Origin: OLB7 sp966250335
GTDB lineage: Bacteria; Bacteroidota; Ignavibacteria; OLB7
Length of the DNA stretch: 64,000 nt
Assembly: GCA_966250335.1 (NCBI GenBank)
Contig: CBINGZ010000010.1
Coordinates: 62,001 to 126,000, forward strand
Direction: 5' to 3'
Shown: positions 44,202 through 52,919 of the stretch, one piece after another
Layout of the letters: every line of letters starts with the position of its first letter
Numbering within the stretch: the stretch's first letter is position 1
The notes under the pieces: generated by a model
Told to the model about the DNA's origin: nothing
Seen by the model: the letters and a program-made list of their open reading frames with translations, nothing else
Databases searched by the model: none
Position numbers and translations under genes: made by a program

Positions 44202-45227
44202 TCGATGTACGAGTGAAGGCGTGAACGTCAGGAGCGGGGAGTCGCGTGCCGCGCCGGGGATCGGGGGGACGGAGCTGGAGGATGTCACCACGATCCCCTT
44301 GAAGGTCAGCGCCTCCAGCATGCGCGAGGCGTCGTCCAGCATCGCCCAGGCCGCCTCGCGGGAGAAGATCTCGCCGAGCGCCGCGAGCTGTTCGGCGGCC
44401 TCGCGTTCGCGCTGCGACAGATGGGCGGCCAGTCCCTCGGCGATCAGACGGACGTTCGCCTGAAGGCGGCGGGAGAAGGCGGAGGGGGTGACCGTGGGAC
44501 GCCAGCTTCGGCTGGTGGAATCCAGAATCAGGGAGCCGGAGGAGATGGCGCCGCGCAGAGCGGAGCGGAGCGCCAGCGGGTTGCCGGCCGTGGCGTGCAG
44601 GAGCGCGTCGAGCACCTCCTGGCCTGCCTGTGTCTCGAAGACCGATTCCCAGAGCGCGCCGATCTCACCGCTGTTCAGTCCCGTCAGTTCGATCTCGTCG
44701 ACCAGATATCGTTCAAGCACCCCCCGTGATCCTGTTTCCATCGGGCGGGTCACGCAGAGGGTGGAGATCAGTTCCCCTTCGAGCGCTCCGAGGAGCGAGC
44801 CGAAGTCGCGAAGGCTCTCGCCGTTGAGCAGGTGGATATCCTCCAGGGCGAGCATGGTCGGGCGGAGTCTGGCAAGATGGGCCAGGGCGGCGACGACATC
44901 GGGAAGGCGGCCGGCCGGCTCCTTGGTCAGCAGACGGCGTCCGGCGCCTGAACGCCAGATGGCGCTTGCGATAAGGGGAGCAATGGAGCTGGCCGATTCG
45001 GAGAAGATCTTGACATGGACGAAGGCCCCCCCCGCCATCACGACGCGGTGCATCGTCTCCTCGACGAGGCGGCTCTTGCCGATGCCGCTTTCGCCGGTGA
45101 TACAGAGAGCGCGGAGATTATGCGCCTGGGTAGTGGCTCGCCAGAAGCGGACGATCCTATCGATCTCCGCGTTGCGTCCCACGAACGGTAGGATGCCGTG
45201 GTTGAGGAAATCCGCCAGCGTTTGCAT
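44199..45227 (-). CDS. N-terminal half of the interrupted regulator: AAA/STAND-type ATPase
   Basis: A 342-residue frame starting at 45227 (MQTLADFLNHGILPFVGR). It is the ATPase half of the split gene. The opening FVGRNAEIDRIVRFWR is the typical AAA_16/STAND entry, the Walker A motif is GESGIGKS (about 45-52), and the Walker B-like segment is MLALEDIHLL. A winged-helix-like segment follows (EGLAAHLSQREREAAEQLAALGE). It ends at the amber codon after SLVHR. The intact paralogue has the same domains with no stop. If translated alone it would be an ATPase without a DNA-binding domain. Confidence 0.85.
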   Translation of the reverse strand: MQTLADFLNHGILPFVGRNAEIDRIVRFWRATTQAHNLRALCITGESGIGKSRLVEETMHRVVMAGGAFVHVKIFSESASSIAPLIASAIWRSGAGRRLLTKEPAGRLPDVVAALAHLARLRPTMLALEDIHLLNGESLRDFGSLLGALEGELISTLCVTRPMETGSRGVLERYLVDEIELTGLNSGEIGALWESVFETQAGQEVLDALLHATAGNPLALRSALRGAISSGSLILDSTSRSWRPTVTPSAFSRRLQANVRLIAEGLAAHLSQREREAAEQLAALGEIFSREAAWAMLDDASRMLEALTFKGIVVTSSSSVPPIPGAARDSPLLTFTPSLVHR

Positions 45228-45369
45228 CGACCTACACCATTAATTCAGCACTCCACGCGTTCCCGGACTGCCGGGATCGACGCGGGGAAGCTCCCCTCGG
45301 ATCACGATTGCATTAGCCCAGCTGGAACTCCGACGTTCTATGCCGACCTCCCCGTCGAGACGGAATTCC

Positions 45370-45377
45370 CAAAGGTA
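45370..45377 (-). promoter_or_regulatory. candidate promoter of the ATPase regulator gene
   Basis: On the minus strand, TACCTTTG (45377 to 45370) matches TAnnTTTG exactly and lies 143 bases before the ATG at 45227. The same octamer precedes atpD. The -33 element here is weak (a TTTC about 24 bases upstream). Confidence 0.35.
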
Positions 45378-45572
45378 GTACAACAACGGAGGGGTACGGG
45401 CGAAAGTTAGTCGAGTCGGAAGCGTGCCCGCGTTCACGATTGCATAATACGGGCGCGGCGTATGGAGCATCTGTTCATGATAAACCACCGGATGGAGGAT
45501 TCCGTTCGGCCGACCCGGAATCCGGCCCTGAAAATACAAGGTGGACCGGGAAAAATCACCTCCTTCCTCAAC

Positions 45573-45617
45573 TGTAACCCGCTCAGGCCGCAAGTGTAAC
45601 CGGCTTCCGATACCTTG
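45573..45617 (+). promoter_or_regulatory. SARP-type direct-repeat operator and -10 box upstream of zinc-ribbon gene 1
   Basis: TGTAACC at 45573-45579 is repeated at 45595-45601, exactly 22 bp apart (15-base spacer). TACCTTG at 45611-45617 follows after 9 bases, about 98 bases upstream of the zinc-ribbon start. The same layout occurs at 56286-56330 and, on the minus strand, at 52869-52825. Heptamer repeats one or two helical turns apart, just upstream of the -10, are how SARP-family winged helices bind, and the neighbouring regulator has that domain type. Confidence 0.8.
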
Positions 45618-45714
45618 ATCGGCGTCGATGTTTACAAGGTGAGCACGCGAGCGGTCTTCCGCTCGGTTGCGTGACCGACAAGCACTATAGACGCATATAG
45701 ATTCCGATCGGCCC

Positions 45715-46011
45715 ATGTCCCTGAGACCAGGTTTTCCCCCGCCGGACCCGCCCCCCGACTACAGGGGCTCCGGCAACGAAGCGCACGGACTCCGTTTCTG
45801 CGCCTCATGCGGATCGCTGGGGTACCGCGACGATCGGTACTGCGCCTGTTGCGGCTCACAGCTTGTCAGGTGCTGTCCTCATTGCAACGCTCAGGTCCTT
45901 CATCCGGTGGCCCACTACTGCACCCAGTGCGGCGGGTCTCTGGCGGATGAGACCGAGGAGGTAGTCATCGGTCAGGCGGTGATCCACGCCAACGGCTCGC
46001 TCCTCTGGTGA
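45715..46011 (+). CDS. small double zinc-ribbon protein, module 1
   Basis: A 98-residue protein without a signal peptide. After a Pro-rich start it has four CxxC pairs in order, CASC, CACC, CPHC and CTQC, giving two zinc ribbons with the shared frame C..CG..GYR...C..CG..L...C..C.A.VL.P.A..C..CG..L. The last 25 residues are acidic then hydrophobic. The protein at 56,414 has the same pattern and is clearly homologous. It is divergent from the split ATPase regulator and has a direct-repeat operator upstream. It could be the regulator's partner or a zinc-responsive element of the switch. No enzyme function is implied. There is no Shine-Dalgarno-like sequence before the ATG. Confidence 0.85.
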   Translation: MSLRPGFPPPDPPPDYRGSGNEAHGLRFCASCGSLGYRDDRYCACCGSQLVRCCPHCNAQVLHPVAHYCTQCGGSLADETEEVVIGQAVIHANGSLLW

Positions 46012-46111
46012 CGGGGAGCCGCGGGTCTGCCGAGCGCAGTCCTTATTGATATCGATCATTCAAAAGAACCATAGCCAGTATCCTATGTTCATTTACCGAG
46101 GGAGGTAGATC

Positions 46112-46642
46112 ATGAAATGTTCACCAGCACTCCTTGCGCTCTTCGCCGGCACGGCAGCGGTCACGAGCGCCGTCGCGCAGCCGACGGTCTCGTCGTCCGT
46201 GGTAGGGACGGGTGGGGGAGTGATGACCGGCGGGACCTTTGCGGTCGCCGGCACAATCGGCCAGCCTGTGATCGGCCATATCGACGGAGCCGTCGACATC
46301 AGTCAGGGCTTCTGGTACACCCTGCCGAGGCCGCAGGGATCGGGGGTCGAGGAGCGGGTCGCCGACAACCGCGCAAGCGGGGCGGTGGAACTGCTCGGAA
46401 ATGTTCCGAACCCGTTCAGCGACTGGACGGAGATCACACTGCGACTGCCGAAGCCGGGACATGTCTCGGTGCGGTTGTATGATCAGCTCGGACGTCTCGT
46501 CCAGACGCTGATCGACGGTGAGAGAGAGGCAGGGAGCATCGTCCTCCGTGTCGATTCCGAAGGGCTCGTTTCAGGGCGCTACACGGCGCAGCTGACGGCC
46601 GACGGGCAGCAGAAGGCGATCACGATGATCCTTGTCCGCTGA
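46112..46642 (+). CDS. small T9SS-exported protein paired with the large fibre gene
   Basis: A 176-residue protein with a signal peptide ending AVAQ. It has the short domain VGTGGGVMTGGTFAVAGTIGQPVIG...GFW and a complete T9SS sorting domain (LLGNVPNPFSDWTEITL, VRLYDQLGRLVQTL, ending L-V-R). GGAGG lies about 5 bases upstream of the ATG. It is the paralogue of the protein at 28,804, and each sits beside a fibre gene, here just upstream. A surface-anchoring or capping role for the fibre is inferred only from this repeated pairing. Confidence 0.9.
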   Translation: MKCSPALLALFAGTAAVTSAVAQPTVSSSVVGTGGGVMTGGTFAVAGTIGQPVIGHIDGAVDISQGFWYTLPRPQGSGVEERVADNRASGAVELLGNVPNPFSDWTEITLRLPKPGHVSVRLYDQLGRLVQTLIDGEREAGSIVLRVDSEGLVSGRYTAQLTADGQQKAITMILVR

Positions 46643-46794
46643 GAGAGGAACCCGAATCGAGAACGGCCGACGGGAGAACGTCTCCGCGGCGGGGCACGCC
46701 GGAGGGGGGAACCATCTCCGATGCAATTCAGGCCGGTCATCAAGAGAAGAACATCCGTCAACCAAACTTCATATTCTTTAAGGAGTGCGTCGCG

Positions 46795-49700
46795 ATGAGA
46801 AATCGCTTCTTACTGTCAGCCATACTGCTCCTGCTTCCGTTGCTCGTCGCAACGGCGCAGATCCCCAGACAGATCAGTTACCAGGGAGTGCTCACCAATG
46901 CCGGCGCCGTCGTTCCCGACGGGCAGCAGACGATGACCATCTCCATCTACGACGCCGCGACCGGCGGCACCGCTCTCCACACCGAGACGGTGACCACGCA
47001 GGTGACCCGCGGAGTCTTCAACGTGATTCTGGGGACCACCACCCCGCTGGCCGCCTCGGTCGCGTTCGACAAGCAGTATTATCTGGCCATCACCATCGGC
47101 GGACAGGAGCTTGCTCCGCGCACGGCCTTCACCGCCGCGCCGTACGCTCTTAACGCAGCCAACGCCCTGAACGCCGCCACGGCAGCGCGGGCGACCCTCG
47201 CCGACAGCGCACGCCGCGCGGGTTCGGCGGCCACGGCCGATATCGCCAACGAGGTGGCTCCGGGCGCGTCCGGCGTCGTCACCAGCGTCAACGGACAGTC
47301 GGGCGCCCTTCAGTTCGCCGGCGCCGGCGGAACCACGATCTCGCGCTCCGGCAACCAGATCACGGTCTCCTCGCAGACCACGACCGGCGTCACCCGGGTC
47401 AGGAACACCAACGGCACGATCAGCGTGGTCGACAGCGTCGGCCCGATCGTCACCCTCAATGTCCGCCCCGGAGGGATCGGAGAGCGTGAGCTCGCCGAGA
47501 ACTCGGTCGGAAGCATCAAGATCATCGACCGCTCCATCACCCCTCTGAAGCTGGCCGACCAGGCAGTGGAAGAGCGCGCGATCGCCAACAGCGCCGTCTC
47601 GACCTCGAAGATCGCCAACGGCGCGGTGACCACGGCGAAGATCGCCGACGGCGCCGTCACGAACCCGAAGCTCGCCGCCAACGCGGTGACGACCGATAAG
47701 ATCCTCGACGGAACGATCCTCACGGCGGATCTGGCCGACGGTTCGGTGACGAACCCGAAGCTGGCGCCGAACGCGGTGACGACCGACAAGATTCTTGACG
47801 GGACGATCATCACGGCCGACCTCGGTGACGGTTCGGTGACGAACCCGAAGCTCGGCGCCAACGCAGTGACGACCGACAAGATCCTCGACGGAACGATCAT
47901 CACGGCCGACCTCGGTGACGGTTCGGTGACGACCGCGAAGATCCTCGACGGCACGATCGCGACGGTCGATCTGGCCGACGGTTCGGTGACGAACCCGAAG
48001 CTCGGCGCCAATGCGGTGACGACCGACAAGATTCTCGACGGCACGATCGCAACGGCCGACATCGGCAACGGTCAGGTCACGCTTCCGAAGATCACCTCCC
48101 TCGGCGCGACGGCGGGCCAGGCGATCATGTACGACGGCACGAGCATCGTGTTCGGATTCCCGACGGCATCCAGCCTGGTGCTTCCGTACGCCCAGACGGC
48201 GACGAACGCCGCGACCCTCTTCTCCCTGACCCAGCTCGGAACGGGCGGCGTGGGAAGCTTCACGGTCAACAACGCAGCCTCCACCTCCACCGCGCTGACC
48301 GGCACCACGAACGGAACGGGCGTGGGCGTGCTCGGTCTGCATAGCGCCACGACCGGCACGGCGGCCGGTGTGCGCGGCGAGTCGAACTCGACCGACGCCA
48401 ACGCCGCCGGCGTGCTCGGCCAGATCAACTCCACGACGCCGGGCGGCTTCTCCGCCGCTGTTCGCGGTATCAACAACGGAACGGGCGGCCTCGGCATCGG
48501 CGTCTACGGCTCGCAGGCCGGAAGCGGATGGGGCGTCTACGGCACCACGGCGTCCGGCATCGGCGTCCACGGCAACAGCAGCGGCGGCTTCGGTGTGTAC
48601 GGCATCAGCACCACCGGAGTCGGCGTCTACGGTCTCAGCACCAACGGCATCTCCGGTCAGTTCGAGATCACGAACAACGCGAACACGAGCGACGCTCTCA
48701 GGGCCACCACGATCGGAACGGGGAATGCCGGCATGTTCCAGATCGCGAACAGCGCGAACACGAACGATGCCGTCAACGCAAGCACGGATGGAACGGGTCA
48801 TGCGATCCATGCAACGAACAGCGGACAGGGAGGCGCCGGCTTCTTCCAGATCAGCAACCCGGCCAGCATCGAGACGGCGGTCGACGTCACGACCACCGGT
48901 ATCGGCGGCGGCATCCATGTCAACCTGACGAACGCCAGCAACGGCGCTCGCGGTCTCGACGTGACGCAGTCGGGCGTCGGCCCGGGCGTCTTCGCGACGA
49001 GCGCAGGGGGCAACGCGGTCTGGGGTATCACCAGCTCGATCAGCGCGGCAGGCGTCATCGGCGACAACACCTTCGGTGAGGCTGTCGTCGGTCGCAACCG
49101 CGGCGGCAACGGCGTCGGCGCGGTCGTCGGTCGTAACGACTCCAGCGGTTACGGTGTGCGCGGCTTCAACACGAAGAACGGTATCGGCGTGCTCGGTCAG
49201 GCCGGCATCAGCGGCGGCACCGGTACGGCGGGTCGTTTCGAGAACGTCAACGCAGCAAACACGTCGACCACGATGGACGTGGCGACCAACGGCATCGGCG
49301 GCGGCATCTCGGTTCAGCTGACGAACGCCAGCAACGGCGCTCGCGGTCTCGACGTGATGCAGGCAGGTGTCGGCCCGGGCGTCTTCGCGACGAGTGCCGG
49401 CGGCAACGCGGTCTGGGGTATCACCAGCTCGATCAGCGCGGCAGGCGTCATCGGCGACAACACCTTCGGTGAGGCTGTCGTCGGTCGCAACCGCGGCGGC
49501 AACGGCGTCGGCGCGGTCGTCGGTCGTAACGACTCCAGCGGTTACGGTGTGCGCGGCTTCAACACGAAGAACGGTATCGGCGTGCTCGGTCAGGCCGGCA
49601 TCAGCGGCGGCACCGGCGTCGGCGGTCGTTTCGAGAACGTCAACGCGGCGAACACGTCGGACGTGCTTCAGGTCGTGACCAACAGCTCCGGCAACGCGGC

Positions 49701-50361
49701 GCGCTTCACGGGTGATGTCGTCGTCAACGGCGATCTGACGGTGAGCGGCACGGTCGCCAAGGGTGGCGGTTCGTTCAAGATCGATCACCCGCTCGATCCG
49801 AAGAACCAGTACCTCTACCACTCGTTCGTCGAGTCGGATCAGATGATGAACCTCTATGACGGTGTGACTCGTCTGGACGAGAAGGGTGAGGCGACGGTGA
49901 CCCTGCCGAAGTGGTTCGAGGCGCTGAACGGCGACTTCCGCTACCAGCTCACGGCGATCGGCGCTCCGGGCCCGGGCCTCTACATCGCCGAGGAGATCAG
50001 CGGCAACCGTTTCCGCATCGCCGGCGGCACGCCGGGAATGAAGGTCTCCTGGCTGGTGACCGGTGTCCGTCACGACGCGTATGCTCAGAAGAACCGTATC
50101 CAGGTCGAGGTCGCGAAGCCGGAAGGGGAGCGCGGCACCTACCTGCACCCGGATGCCTTCGGCGTCGATTCGAAGGAAGTGAAGCCGGTCCTGAACAGCT
50201 CGACGATGAACGGCGTGCAGCTTCAGTCGGAGACGACCGAGATGCCCGCTCCGGCGGTCGTTCCGTCGGTCTCGAAGGCCAACATGGGTCCGGCAATGTC
50301 GCTCCCCTCGGGATCGACCGGCGCCGTGAACACGGCAACGACGAGCTCGCCGAACAAGTAA
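46795..50361 (+). CDS. large fibre-like surface protein with tandem repeats
   Basis: A 1,188-residue exported protein. The signal peptide ends TAQ (about residue 22). A head domain (about 25-125) carries ISYQGVLTNAGAVVPDGQQT and the FNVILG close, shared with the protein at 27,165. Residues of about 240-430 contain four or more copies of a 30-residue unit (A-V-T-T-D-K-I-L-D-G-T-I...G-S-V-T-N-P-K-L), encoded by 90-bp DNA repeats. The middle is Gly/Asn/Ala-rich with V-Y-G-x-S/T-x-x-G-x-G-V turns and includes two near-identical 131-residue repeats. The C-terminal 150 residues (FKIDHPLDPKNQYLYHSFVE, ...TVTLPKWFEALN, G-T-Y-L-H-P) match a conserved domain at the end of many large repetitive surface proteins. 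AAGGAG precedes the ATG. It may form a trimeric fibre. Confidence 0.9.
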   Translation: MRNRFLLSAILLLLPLLVATAQIPRQISYQGVLTNAGAVVPDGQQTMTISIYDAATGGTALHTETVTTQVTRGVFNVILGTTTPLAASVAFDKQYYLAITIGGQELAPRTAFTAAPYALNAANALNAATAARATLADSARRAGSAATADIANEVAPGASGVVTSVNGQSGALQFAGAGGTTISRSGNQITVSSQTTTGVTRVRNTNGTISVVDSVGPIVTLNVRPGGIGERELAENSVGSIKIIDRSITPLKLADQAVEERAIANSAVSTSKIANGAVTTAKIADGAVTNPKLAANAVTTDKILDGTILTADLADGSVTNPKLAPNAVTTDKILDGTIITADLGDGSVTNPKLGANAVTTDKILDGTIITADLGDGSVTTAKILDGTIATVDLADGSVTNPKLGANAVTTDKILDGTIATADIGNGQVTLPKITSLGATAGQAIMYDGTSIVFGFPTASSLVLPYAQTATNAATLFSLTQLGTGGVGSFTVNNAASTSTALTGTTNGTGVGVLGLHSATTGTAAGVRGESNSTDANAAGVLGQINSTTPGGFSAAVRGINNGTGGLGIGVYGSQAGSGWGVYGTTASGIGVHGNSSGGFGVYGISTTGVGVYGLSTNGISGQFEITNNANTSDALRATTIGTGNAGMFQIANSANTNDAVNASTDGTGHAIHATNSGQGGAGFFQISNPASIETAVDVTTTGIGGGIHVNLTNASNGARGLDVTQSGVGPGVFATSAGGNAVWGITSSISAAGVIGDNTFGEAVVGRNRGGNGVGAVVGRNDSSGYGVRGFNTKNGIGVLGQAGISGGTGTAGRFENVNAANTSTTMDVATNGIGGGISVQLTNASNGARGLDVMQAGVGPGVFATSAGGNAVWGITSSISAAGVIGDNTFGEAVVGRNRGGNGVGAVVGRNDSSGYGVRGFNTKNGIGVLGQAGISGGTGVGGRFENVNAANTSDVLQVVTNSSGNAARFTGDVVVNGDLTVSGTVAKGGGSFKIDHPLDPKNQYLYHSFVESDQMMNLYDGVTRLDEKGEATVTLPKWFEALNGDFRYQLTAIGAPGPGLYIAEEISGNRFRIAGGTPGMKVSWLVTGVRHDAYAQKNRIQVEVAKPEGERGTYLHPDAFGVDSKEVKPVLNSSTMNGVQLQSETTEMPAPAVVPSVSKANMGPAMSLPSGSTGAVNTATTSSPNK
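47683..48060 (+). repeat. 90-bp coding repeats in the fibre gene
   Basis: The unit that starts GCGGTGACGACCGACAAGAT recurs at 47683, 47773 and 47863 at exact 90-bp steps and again at 48013 after a 60-bp partial unit. Most copies differ by a few synonymous changes. The repeats stay in frame and encode 30-residue units, so this is protein repetition, not a CRISPR. Confidence 0.85.
48928..49616 (+). repeat. two near-identical 296-bp blocks, 393 bp apart
   Basis: Bases 48928-49223 recur at 49321-49616 with only a few differences, concentrated in the first 100 bases; the last 190 or so are identical. The 393-bp period is 131 codons, so the frame is kept. This points to recent duplication or ongoing gene conversion within the fibre gene. 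Confidence 0.88.
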
Positions 50362-50386
50362 TCGCGAGCCGATAGAGTTCGATGAT

Positions 50387-50425
50387 GAAGAAGCCCCCCG
50401 CACGTATCGTGCGGGGGGCTTCTTC
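50387..50425 (+). terminator. strong hairpin after the fibre gene
   Basis: An 18-bp perfect stem (GAAGAAGCCCCCCGCACG and CGTGCGGGGGGCTTCTTC, 3-base loop) starts 26 bases after the stop codon and is followed by GTTTG. It lies between the convergent fibre and secreted-protein genes and can act on both. Confidence 0.9.
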
Positions 50426-50460
50426 GTTTGGATCGTGTTGTGAAGTGATCGTCGATTCGA

Positions 50461-52767
50461 TTATCGAACCACATGCAGCGGCTTCGTTATCGTCTCTCCG
50501 CCCGCCGTCGTCATCCGGACGATGTAGATGCCGGAGGGAAGGTCGTTCAGGGGGATGAGGATCGATCCCGATCTCCTCTTCTCCTGCGGAACCGTCATCA
50601 CCGTCGTCCCGTCGAGGGCATGGATCGTGATGCGGGTATCGTCCGGCGTCGGGGTCGTGTACCCGACCGAGATCTCGGTCCGCGCCGGGTCGGGGCGAAC
50701 GGTAAGGGAGATGCCCGCCGCGTCATCGACGCCCGGCACGCCGACCGTCGAGCCGGCGACGTTGAAGCACCACTCCGTGCTGTTGTTGGAGGGTTCGAGG
50801 TCCAGAGGATCGTTGCAGGATACTGTAATGCAATACTTCCCCGCGGCCGTCGGCTTGAAATCGGGGAAGACCAGATCCTCTATCCGGGCCACCGACTTCA
50901 ATTCGATCGTCCGGTTGTAGACCACCGTCCCTTCCTTGTCCTTGATCTCCGCAGTCACGACCGCGTCATGAACGACGCCGTTGTTGATCAGGACCGCGCT
51001 GACCGGAATCGACTCTTTCATATCGTATTCCATCCTTTCCAGCGGCCGATGATCGTAGAGGGGGAATGTACCGACGGCGAACTCATGATCGTGGACGACC
51101 TCGATCGGGACCATCGGGAAGTAATCATACCATATCGTGTCGTTATCCTGGATCGCATCCTTCTCCACGGTGACGGCCATTCTCATGAGGTGGAGACCGG
51201 GTGTGGTCGGTGTCCAGCCCGGAACAATCACGGGGATAGGTTCCAGTGTGTCGATCCGGCCGGTAATCCTGGATTCATCGGTATAGGCTACCTTCGACTT
51301 GCCGTCGAAGACCTTGGTTGTCACCGTGAACTCCTTCTCCTCGGAACGCCCTCCATTGACGACCGAAAGCACCATCTCCACGGGGGAACCGATCGGATAA
51401 CGTTTGATCCCCGGCGGTCGCGCGGGAACCGGCGATATCAGGCGGTGTGCGATCATATCGTGTTCCCCCCTGACCGTGAACGCCGTCTCCGATGCGTCGT
51501 TCTCCCTGTTGGGGTCCTCCTTCATCGATGTGGAGACACGTATTCGATAGTAATCGGGTTTGTTCACGAGGTTCGGGCTGATCGGCTGCTTGAACCTGTA
51601 GAGGAGCGTGTCGAACGGTCCGATATATTTGACGGTGTCGCGAAGCACATCATAGATCTTCGTGCCGCGATAGATCGTTGCCTCTACCGGAACCTGCGAC
51701 ACGCCGATCTCCCCGCGGTTCACCAGCTTCGTGATGATCGTCGGCAGATCGTTCATCTCGTAGACGCCGTAGCGATTCTGCTTCTCCGGAAGGAGGGCGA
51801 CGTGGCTTGTCTCGGGAGACATATCGTAATCCATCGGCTTTATTCTGTAGCCGATCGGATTCCCTGCCGAATCGGGAAACCTGTAGTGGAAGTAGGGGGA
51901 GGGACGGTAGTACGCCACCGGGGTCACATAGCTGGAAAGGTCGGCCCTGAACTCCGGCGAACCGGGCGCGCTCGGGATATCGAGTGTTCTCAGCCACGAT
52001 ATGGCGGCCGTGTCGCGCACCAGTCTGGGGTTGAGCATCAGCAGGAACGACTGCCTGTCTCCCGGTTCCACATACCACGGCCCGCTTCCCGGCAGCCACT
52101 GTCCGTAGTTCTTGATGCCGACGACCGCTCCGTTGCCTGTGACCGAAGGGCTGCTCCCCGGCGTGATGAGCTGGAGAGACTCGGGGCCGTAGTGGATCTC
52201 GATCTTTCCCGATCTGAAGAGCTTCGCCTGGAAGTTCCCCGCGCCGCCGGATGGGAGATCCATCGAACGCACTCTCCACTCGATGATCATCACCGGGATT
52301 CCCTCCTCGACGGTCGTGGCCCAGTAGATCCCTCCCCGGTCGGCTCCCGCCGGCTGAACGTTTCCCCAGAACGCCATCAGGACTCTGTTGGCATAGGAGG
52401 TCGACGACCCTGTGCCGTCGTATTCCAGATACGGAATGCGGCGCGTGGCGGGAGATGTCGATCTATTGAATCCGATATATCCGTTCGGGCTGACGACGAG
52501 GTTCGTTCCCGTGGTGAATTCCTCGTCGAGGAATCTGAACTCCGGGATGGCGAGCGGAAGCTGGAAGACCGGCCCGCTGGCGGTGGCCGATTCGCTTCCG
52601 GGGATCCGCGTTCCTCCGTTGTCGATAATCGATCTGAAGTTGTTCGGGATGCGCGCCCACTCGTAGCCGTTCCAGGGGCGCGGGGGAACACGTGGGGGGG
52701 ATTGAGCGACCCCGACCGCATGGGCCGCCGTCAGGATCAGAAGGACAATAAGGATGCGAAGTGTCAT
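50461..52767 (-). CDS. secreted T9SS protein, N-terminal domain unrecognised
   Basis: A 768-residue protein with a signal peptide ending VGVAQ. It has an N-terminal domain of about 250 residues with GYIGFNRSTSPATRRIPYLE, VLMAFWGNV and IIEWRVRS, a pattern typical of large extracellular proteins near propeller or lectin-like domains. A beta-rich middle includes two or more Ig/CARDB-like segments (YDYFPMVPIEVVHDHEFAVG, VAGSTVGV). The T9SS sorting domain (ISLTVRPDPARTEISVGYTT, then I-Y-I-V-R-M...V-V-R) closes it. It lies between the two ATPase-regulator modules, on the same strand as the intact regulator and downstream of it. A direct-repeat operator identical in layout to those of the zinc-ribbon genes lies 58 bases upstream of its start, so it is probably their regulatory target. 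Confidence 0.88.
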   Translation of the reverse strand: MTLRILIVLLILTAAHAVGVAQSPPRVPPRPWNGYEWARIPNNFRSIIDNGGTRIPGSESATASGPVFQLPLAIPEFRFLDEEFTTGTNLVVSPNGYIGFNRSTSPATRRIPYLEYDGTGSSTSYANRVLMAFWGNVQPAGADRGGIYWATTVEEGIPVMIIEWRVRSMDLPSGGAGNFQAKLFRSGKIEIHYGPESLQLITPGSSPSVTGNGAVVGIKNYGQWLPGSGPWYVEPGDRQSFLLMLNPRLVRDTAAISWLRTLDIPSAPGSPEFRADLSSYVTPVAYYRPSPYFHYRFPDSAGNPIGYRIKPMDYDMSPETSHVALLPEKQNRYGVYEMNDLPTIITKLVNRGEIGVSQVPVEATIYRGTKIYDVLRDTVKYIGPFDTLLYRFKQPISPNLVNKPDYYRIRVSTSMKEDPNRENDASETAFTVRGEHDMIAHRLISPVPARPPGIKRYPIGSPVEMVLSVVNGGRSEEKEFTVTTKVFDGKSKVAYTDESRITGRIDTLEPIPVIVPGWTPTTPGLHLMRMAVTVEKDAIQDNDTIWYDYFPMVPIEVVHDHEFAVGTFPLYDHRPLERMEYDMKESIPVSAVLINNGVVHDAVVTAEIKDKEGTVVYNRTIELKSVARIEDLVFPDFKPTAAGKYCITVSCNDPLDLEPSNNSTEWCFNVAGSTVGVPGVDDAAGISLTVRPDPARTEISVGYTTPTPDDTRITIHALDGTTVMTVPQEKRRSGSILIPLNDLPSGIYIVRMTTAGGETITKPLHVVR

Positions 52768-52824
52768 AATGTCTCCGGTTCCGATAATGTTGGTCGATCA
52801 GCGTAGTGCTGCCTGTACCGGTAT

Positions 52825-52869
52825 AAATCTAGCAGGGGACGGTCACGATCGCGGGCGCGACCGGTTACA
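52825..52869 (-). promoter_or_regulatory. SARP-type direct-repeat operator and -10 box upstream of the secreted protein
   Basis: Read on the minus strand: TGTAACC (52869-52863), 15 bases, CGTGACC (52847-52841), 9 bases, TAGATTT (52831-52825). Spacing is exactly as at 45573 and 56286, and the -10 ends 58 bases from the ATG. This third instance is on the opposite strand and upstream of an unrelated gene, so it is not explained by descent with the zinc-ribbon genes. Confidence 0.75.
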
Positions 52870-52919
52870 ACGGGGGGAGTTGAAGGAATTACGGGGTGTC
52901 CGACCGGGCCATGATCCTC

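Noticed and set aside
45240..45716. A 158-codon open frame on the minus strand that fills the gap between the two module 1 genes.
   Set aside because: It has an irregular composition, no recognisable fold, runs directly across the operator and begins on the palindromic CATG of the other gene's start codon. It looks like a chance frame in GC-rich DNA.
47683..48060. Regular 90-bp repeats that might suggest a CRISPR array.
   Set aside because: They are in frame, encode a 30-residue protein unit, and have no unique spacers.
46816..50403. A 1,195-codon open frame antisense to the fibre gene, and similar long antisense frames opposite the kinase (38130-41858) and the ATPase regulator (53739-56312).
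   Set aside because: High-GC DNA with a strong third-position bias yields long antisense frames; the sequences are Arg/Asp-rich without domains, while the opposite strands are clear proteins.
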